Shown: piece after piece, positions 6,421 to 10,180 of the stretch
Layout: every line of letters starts with the position of its first letter
Position numbering within the stretch: the stretch's first letter is position 1
Program-made: the position numbers and the translations under genes
The notes under the pieces: model-generated
What the model saw: only the letters and a program-made list of their open reading frames with translations
The model's database searches: none
Told to the model about the DNA's origin: nothing
Source: Candidatus Zixiibacteriota bacterium
GTDB taxonomy: Bacteria > Zixibacteria > MSB-5A5 > WJJR01
Assembly: GCA_020058315.1 (NCBI GenBank)
Contig: JAGVEK010000535.1
Location: 1 to 10,180 of the forward strand
Direction of reading: 5' to 3'
DNA: 10,180 nt

Positions 6421-7764
6421 ATGATGTCAATCTCACGAAGACTCGCTGGTGGGCTGCTTTGCCTGGCCATCGGCTCGCTCGCAATTGTGATCGGCTGCAC
6501 CCAGGGGGACAATCCGGTGGACCCAGTGGTACGCGCAACCGGAGTGGCCAGCACGCAGACGCTGACTTTCCCGGTGCTCGCCAACAATCCGTGGAACGAT
6601 CCGAGTGGCCGCGTCCTTTCCGTCGCCTACGCGTCCGACACATCTCTCGACGTGCCGCAACAGCCTTTTCCCGTCCTCTATCTTCTCCACGATTACGGTG
6701 GCGACGGGAAGTACTTCGAGCGGTACAACATTCAGAATGTCTTGGAGGATCTCTACCGCAAAGGCGAGATCGGCCGGATGATGGTGGTCACAGTTGATGC
6801 GAGCAACATCTTCGGGGGCTCCTACTACCGCAACTCGCCCGCGTCGGGGCAGTACGCACAACTGGTCAACGATGTGATCACGCATGTGGAGCGGACGTTC
6901 CGCGTCTTTAGCCAGGGTGGACGGGCATCTCGCGGGATTTCGGGACATGGCATGGGAGGGTATGGAGCCATGCGATTCGCGATCGACCATCCAGACCTCT
7001 TCGGATCGGTTTCGTCCATGTCCGGACCCCTTTCTCTTGGTGGCTCGGATGGGCGCTCCGGCGTGCTGAAATGGGCGGATGCGGTCTTTGCCGAAAACGA
7101 TGTCGTGGTCGGCGACAGTTCCGATTTCAGTGCGATTTCTCCCTCGCTCGGCAGACGTTTTACCAATCAATTGGTGGCGATGGCGGTCGCGTTTTCTCCC
7201 CACCCATTGGAAGTGCTCGTTTCGGCCGCATCCACGGATAGTTGCATATACTGCAAGCTTGCCCCCCTCCCGTGCTACGACCCGTCTGAGTACCGTTATT
7301 GCAAACCCTGCTCGCTGTTTACCGCCGACGTTGCCGGCCCAACGACGCTCCTGTTCATGACGCTGGGGAAGAAACGGTTCTGCATCGAGGACACAACGTT
7401 CGCTAATCCTGCCCCGGTTGGCGTCGACCTGCCGTTTGATTGGAACAAGACGCGAGCTGATTCGGTGTGGGCTCGATGGCTGTCACAGGACATCAAGAGC
7501 TCATTCACTCGCGATCCCCGTGTCTTTGACAGCACGGCAGTTTACTTCGATTGCGGTGTAGATGACGACGAGCGTGAGCTGGGTTATGTCTCACAGAACC
7601 GGGACTTCGACGCGGCAATGGGCAGTGTGCCCCATGAGTTCAAAGAGTACTCCGGTTTCGGCGGTGTCCCGGCGGGACATTCGCAGTTCATCCAGGAACG
7701 ATTGAGAGAGATCATCAAATTTCACGACAAGAACTTCCGGCGCGCCCCGGGCCCGAGGCCCTGA
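6421..7764 (+). CDS. Esterase-fold lipoprotein lacking the nucleophilic Ser
   Basis: This 447-aa protein starts with a basic n-region and a hydrophobic stretch ending in VIGC, a lipobox predicting lipidation at C26, then a polar linker. From about residue 45 it resembles the putative esterase family (PF00756, the esterase D / feruloyl esterase / antigen 85 fold): LLHDYGG at 88-94 near the oxyanion hole, and a nucleophile-elbow region at 175-180. The elbow reads GHGMGG instead of the usual GHSMGG, so Gly177 (GGC) replaces the catalytic Ser. A DCGVDDDE acid loop (377-384) and GHSQF (His420) are retained. An unusual cysteine-rich insert lies at 275-297 (C275, C278, C285, C294, C297), with further Cys at 321 and 378. 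AGAGGA (6408-6413) gives a good start at 6421; an ATG one codon later is equally possible. It probably sits in the periplasm or at the surface, beside the co-transcribed FadL-type barrel. Activity is doubtful; ligand binding is an alternative. Confidence 0.85.
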   Translation: MMSISRRLAGGLLCLAIGSLAIVIGCTQGDNPVDPVVRATGVASTQTLTFPVLANNPWNDPSGRVLSVAYASDTSLDVPQQPFPVLYLLHDYGGDGKYFERYNIQNVLEDLYRKGEIGRMMVVTVDASNIFGGSYYRNSPASGQYAQLVNDVITHVERTFRVFSQGGRASRGISGHGMGGYGAMRFAIDHPDLFGSVSSMSGPLSLGGSDGRSGVLKWADAVFAENDVVVGDSSDFSAISPSLGRRFTNQLVAMAVAFSPHPLEVLVSAASTDSCIYCKLAPLPCYDPSEYRYCKPCSLFTADVAGPTTLLFMTLGKKRFCIEDTTFANPAPVGVDLPFDWNKTRADSVWARWLSQDIKSSFTRDPRVFDSTAVYFDCGVDDDERELGYVSQNRDFDAAMGSVPHEFKEYSGFGGVPAGHSQFIQERLREIIKFHDKNFRRAPGPRP

Positions 7765-7786
7765 GCGAGCCAGCCTGAGACCGTAT

Positions 7787-7824
7787 GCGCCCCGTCCTCG
7801 TTGAGAGGACGGGGCGCTTTTCTT
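7787..7824 (+). terminator. Strong intrinsic terminator of the FadL-lipoprotein operon
   Basis: A perfect 13-bp stem, GCGCCCCGTCCTC (7787-7799) with GAGGACGGGGCGC (7805-7817), has a five-base loop and is followed by TTTTCTT. It lies 22 bp after the lipoprotein stop and touches the stop codon of the convergent kinase gene (7823-7825). In the minus direction the stem is not followed by a T-run, so it is built for the plus-strand operon, although it could slow minus-strand polymerase. Confidence 0.93.
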
Positions 7825-9454
7825 AGGAATTCAGGGTATTGCCGCTGTCCGCAAGACCGCTCACGGCGATAGGCCATTCTGGTTCTGCAGGCAGTTCGAT
7901 TGTGAATTCCGCCCCGCCCCCGTCGCGCGGGCCAGCGGTGACGTTCCCTCCGTGGTCCTTCACGATGCGCTGGATAGTGAGCAGGCCGAACCCATGTCCG
8001 GCAGGCTTGGACGAAACACGCTTCTTGAACAGGGAACCCTCCAGCTCCGGTGGGATTCCCAAGCCATCGTCCGCGACACGAAGCCGGACCACACCGTCCT
8101 CTTGCAAGTAAGAGGTCTCAATCCAGATCGTGCTGTGCGAGTCCGCGGTCTCGGCAAGCGCTTCCGCTGCATTGAGCAGGAGGTTGTAGAAAACCTGCTG
8201 CATGGCAGAGGGATCGCAAACCACGGATGGCACATCAGCTCCCCACGCAGTCGTGAAGACAACCTTCTTGAATTTTCTCTGTGGCCTCAGAAACGCCACC
8301 TGGTTTTCCAGGAACGCGTTAATCTCCGTCCGGATTTTCCGTCCACTGGGGTGGTGGGAATTCAGCATGTTATCCGTGAAAACACGGACGCGGTCCAGCG
8401 ATTGCCGTATGTTCGACAGGGAGCACCCAGCCCTCTCGGCATTCTGCGACACGAGATGCATTTCGAGCAACTCGGTGTTCCCCGAGAGGACAGCCAGAAA
8501 ATTGTTGAGTTCATGTGCTATCTCGGCGGCCATCTCCCCCTTGGTCGCGAGCCGTTCACTCTGGATCATCTGCTCTTCCAGCGCCCGGATTCCCGTGCGG
8601 TCTTCCAGGATCCACAGCCGGCCTGACGCACCGTCGCCAGTGTTGGGGATCGGCACAGCAATCAGCCTGCACAGCAGGACGTGGCCGGTTGGATTGCACA
8701 CTTCCACTTCGCCGGTCCAGGTTGTACCCTGACGAAGAGTCCCTTCAATCCTCGTGGCCGTCTCCGCCATGACCGGTCTGATCCACTCCCACAGAGGGCG
8801 CCATTTCGATTCTCCGAACAAGCGCAACGCCGCGGGGTTGATCAAGCGAACGGTGTTATCGGCGTCAGTCAGGATAACCGGGAAGGGGGATACCGAGAGA
8901 AAGCAGTCCCGAGAGGAGAGCGCTGCTTCGAGACGGTCGTTGGTCGCCTCCAGATGAGCGAGCAGCTGTGTGAGACGATCCCGTGCCTGCTCCAGAGCGC
9001 GGTTCTTTTCTTCGAGTTCTTGAACACGCGTGGCATCGATGTCGCGAATCCTCGCAGTGAGTACTCGAAGAATCTGCGTCGCGATTGCCGGATATTTCGC
9101 AAGGATCTCGTAGAAAGCTTCTCGGGGGAGGGCGAAGAAATCGCAGTCACTCACGCACGCCGCGGTCGCACTCCGCGGTGATGAGTCGATCAGGGCAGTT
9201 TCGCCAATTCCTTCGCCGGGGCCGCGCTGGCCGGCTTCATACAATATTCCATCCCGCACATGCTGGAGCCTGACCAGCCCACGACGAACTACATAGAGCT
9301 TGTCGGCTTCATCGCCCTCGCGAAATAAGGTCTGACCTCCTGCGAAATGCTGTTCTTCAAGATACATCCGGATTACGGCGAGATGATCGGTGGAGAGACC
9401 CATGAAAACTTCCGCCCGTACCAGCACCATTCGAGAAGTCTCGGTCAGTTTCAT
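7823..9454 (-). CDS. Soluble histidine kinase with cNMP-binding and PAS domains
   Basis: This 543-aa protein is predicted to be a cytoplasmic two-component sensor kinase. Residues about 18-130 form a Crp-type cyclic-nucleotide-binding domain, with a phosphate-binding cassette GETALIDSSPRSA (84-96) that keeps Glu85 and Arg94. A charged coiled coil (about 141-183) links it to a PAS-like domain (about 184-288). The dimerisation domain carries the H-box EIAHELNNF with phospho-acceptor His314. The ATPase domain has the N-box Asn428, G1 box DDGLGIP (462-468) and G2 box GHGFGL (486-491). All catalytic elements look intact, so an active kinase is expected. No membrane segment is visible. GTG at 9466 is in frame, but ATG 9454 has the better site (GGGGTG nine bases upstream). 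No response regulator is adjacent, so its partner must be elsewhere. Binding of cAMP or cGMP is inferred; Crp-like domains of this kind can also act without a ligand. Confidence 0.92.
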   Translation of the reverse strand: MKLTETSRMVLVRAEVFMGLSTDHLAVIRMYLEEQHFAGGQTLFREGDEADKLYVVRRGLVRLQHVRDGILYEAGQRGPGEGIGETALIDSSPRSATAACVSDCDFFALPREAFYEILAKYPAIATQILRVLTARIRDIDATRVQELEEKNRALEQARDRLTQLLAHLEATNDRLEAALSSRDCFLSVSPFPVILTDADNTVRLINPAALRLFGESKWRPLWEWIRPVMAETATRIEGTLRQGTTWTGEVEVCNPTGHVLLCRLIAVPIPNTGDGASGRLWILEDRTGIRALEEQMIQSERLATKGEMAAEIAHELNNFLAVLSGNTELLEMHLVSQNAERAGCSLSNIRQSLDRVRVFTDNMLNSHHPSGRKIRTEINAFLENQVAFLRPQRKFKKVVFTTAWGADVPSVVCDPSAMQQVFYNLLLNAAEALAETADSHSTIWIETSYLQEDGVVRLRVADDGLGIPPELEGSLFKKRVSSKPAGHGFGLLTIQRIVKDHGGNVTAGPRDGGGAEFTIELPAEPEWPIAVSGLADSGNTLNS

Positions 9455-9709
9455 ACGTGTTCTCACCCCGGCGTTGTGATGTGTCCCATCATTCGAGCCC
9501 GTAGTGTCACCTTTTCCAGTCTATCGGCTTCTTCTCACGAGGTGGCCACGAATGTGATTATCCCAAGCGGGCCATAGACTTGCGGGCCCGTCGAGAAGAC
9601 GGCTCATGCCCCGGCGCTGGCCGGGTAACCAAGGCGAAGCGCAATTCGACCGGTGTGACGGACGCTGCCGCCCGGTCAGGCGGGTGACCCCGGCTGGCTG
9701 GCGCGGCTC
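9455..9709. other. GC-rich intergenic region with several inverted repeats
   Basis: About 255 bp between two minus-strand genes, with no convincing ORF. It holds several small inverted repeats: TGATG-N5-CATCA (9477-9491), CCGTC-GAGAA-GACGG (9588-9602), CCCGGC-GCTG-GCCGGG (9610-9625) and GACCGG...CCGGTC (9648-9653 with 9672-9677). None carries a T-tract in the minus direction, so no clear terminator of the CoA-transferase gene was found. A GATAAT hexamer on the minus strand (9557-9562) could be a -10 for the kinase gene, but no -35 is evident at the proper spacing. The structures could be a terminator, an RNA leader or chance in GC-rich DNA. Confidence 0.4.
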
Positions 9710-10180
9710 TTACAGGAACTTGACTTTTTTCGCCTGTGAAGTCAGCTCGTCTCGGAACTTCGGATGGGCAATGTCGATCAGTGCCTTGGCCCGTTCGCGG
9801 ATCGAACGGCCGTGAAGGTAGGCCACGCCGAACTCGGTGACGACATAATGGACGTCACCGCGGCTGGTAACGACACCAGCCCCCTCGTCCAAGTGCAGGA
9901 CGATGCGGCTTACGGTGTCGTTCTTGGCCGTTGAGGGCAGAGCGATGATCGGGCGGCCTCCGCGAGAGCGGGCCGCTCCGCGGATGAAATCCACCTGCCC
10001 GCCAAAGCCGGAGTAAATCGAGTACCCGATCGAATCCGCGCAGACCTGACCGGTCAGATCGACCTGAAGCGCCGAGTTGATGGCCACCATCTTGTCGTTC
10101 TTGGCGATCACAAATGGGTCATTCACGTAGTCGATCGGATGAAACTCGCAGATGGGGTTGTTGTCGATGAAGTCGTACAA
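9710..10180 (-). CDS. Acetyl-CoA hydrolase/CoA-transferase family, C-terminal part
   Basis: The frame is open to the right edge and ends at TAA (9710-9712), giving the last 156 residues of an enzyme usually about 430 or more residues long. This is the C-terminal domain of the acetyl-CoA hydrolase/transferase family, which includes 4-hydroxybutyrate CoA-transferase and succinyl-CoA:acetate CoA-transferase. Diagnostic stretches read in order from the edge: NPICEFHPIDYVNDPFVIA, INSALQVDLTGQVCADSIG, SGFGGQVDFIRGA, IIALPST, then GDVHYVVTEFGVAYLHGRS and IRERAKALIDIAHPKFR. These enzymes move CoA between short-chain carboxylates in the cytoplasm, via a glutamyl-CoA intermediate whose Glu lies in the part outside the window. 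The resemblance is closest to the 4-hydroxybutyrate CoA-transferase-like group, but the substrate cannot be decided from this piece. It lies upstream of the kinase gene on the same strand, with a 255 bp gap that argues against tight coupling. Confidence 0.9.
   Translation of the reverse strand: MYDFIDNNPICEFHPIDYVNDPFVIAKNDKMVAINSALQVDLTGQVCADSIGYSIYSGFGGQVDFIRGAARSRGGRPIIALPSTAKNDTVSRIVLHLDEGAGVVTSRGDVHYVVTEFGVAYLHGRSIRERAKALIDIAHPKFRDELTSQAKKVKFL

Noticed and set aside
7787..7824. Bidirectional terminator also serving the kinase gene
   Set aside because: The minus-strand side of the stem is followed by ATACGG, not a T-run, so only the plus-strand reading meets the criteria.

Overview
The window looks like an ordinary chromosomal segment of a moderately GC-rich, Gram-negative bacterium. 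An outer-membrane FadL-type barrel and a lipoprotein with a SpII lipobox point to a double membrane. The style of these two proteins (an 'NPAGLA' FadL start, and a 'GC..DNPVDP' lipoprotein N-terminus) resembles poorly cultivated FCB-group or deltaproteobacteria-like lineages. That placement is an impression, not a demonstrated result. No mobile elements, CRISPR arrays, tRNA or rRNA genes were seen.

Layout. (1) Positions 1-1489, minus: the N-terminal three quarters of an aconitase, cut by the left edge. (2) 1579-4473, minus: complete uvrA, 89 bp upstream of the aconitase gene and reading the same way. (3) 4474-4947: a roughly 470 bp divergent control region with a plausible uvrA promoter and a long, odd leader before the plus-strand genes. 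(4) 4948-7764, plus: a tight two-gene operon of a FadL/Toluene_X outer-membrane channel and an esterase-fold lipoprotein, ended by a strong intrinsic terminator at 7787-7824. (5) 7823-9454, minus: a soluble histidine kinase with an N-terminal cyclic-nucleotide-binding domain, convergent with the operon. (6) 9455-9709: a GC-rich intergenic stretch with several small inverted repeats. (7) 9710-10180, minus: the C-terminal part of an acetyl-CoA hydrolase / CoA-transferase family enzyme, cut by the right edge.

How the parts relate. The aconitase (TCA cycle) and the CoA-transferase (organic-acid activation) are central carbon enzymes. UvrA is housekeeping DNA repair. The FadL-lipoprotein pair is the clearest functional unit: a hydrophobic-substrate pore and a membrane-anchored alpha/beta-hydrolase-fold protein made from one transcript. 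Its most notable feature is that the lipoprotein has Gly where the catalytic Ser of the nucleophile elbow should be, while a candidate acid and His remain. It may therefore be a non-catalytic binding protein. I see no clear evidence of a wholly new multi-gene system here. The pseudo-esterase/FadL pair, the cNMP-linked orphan kinase and the unusual fadL leader are the items most worth a second look.
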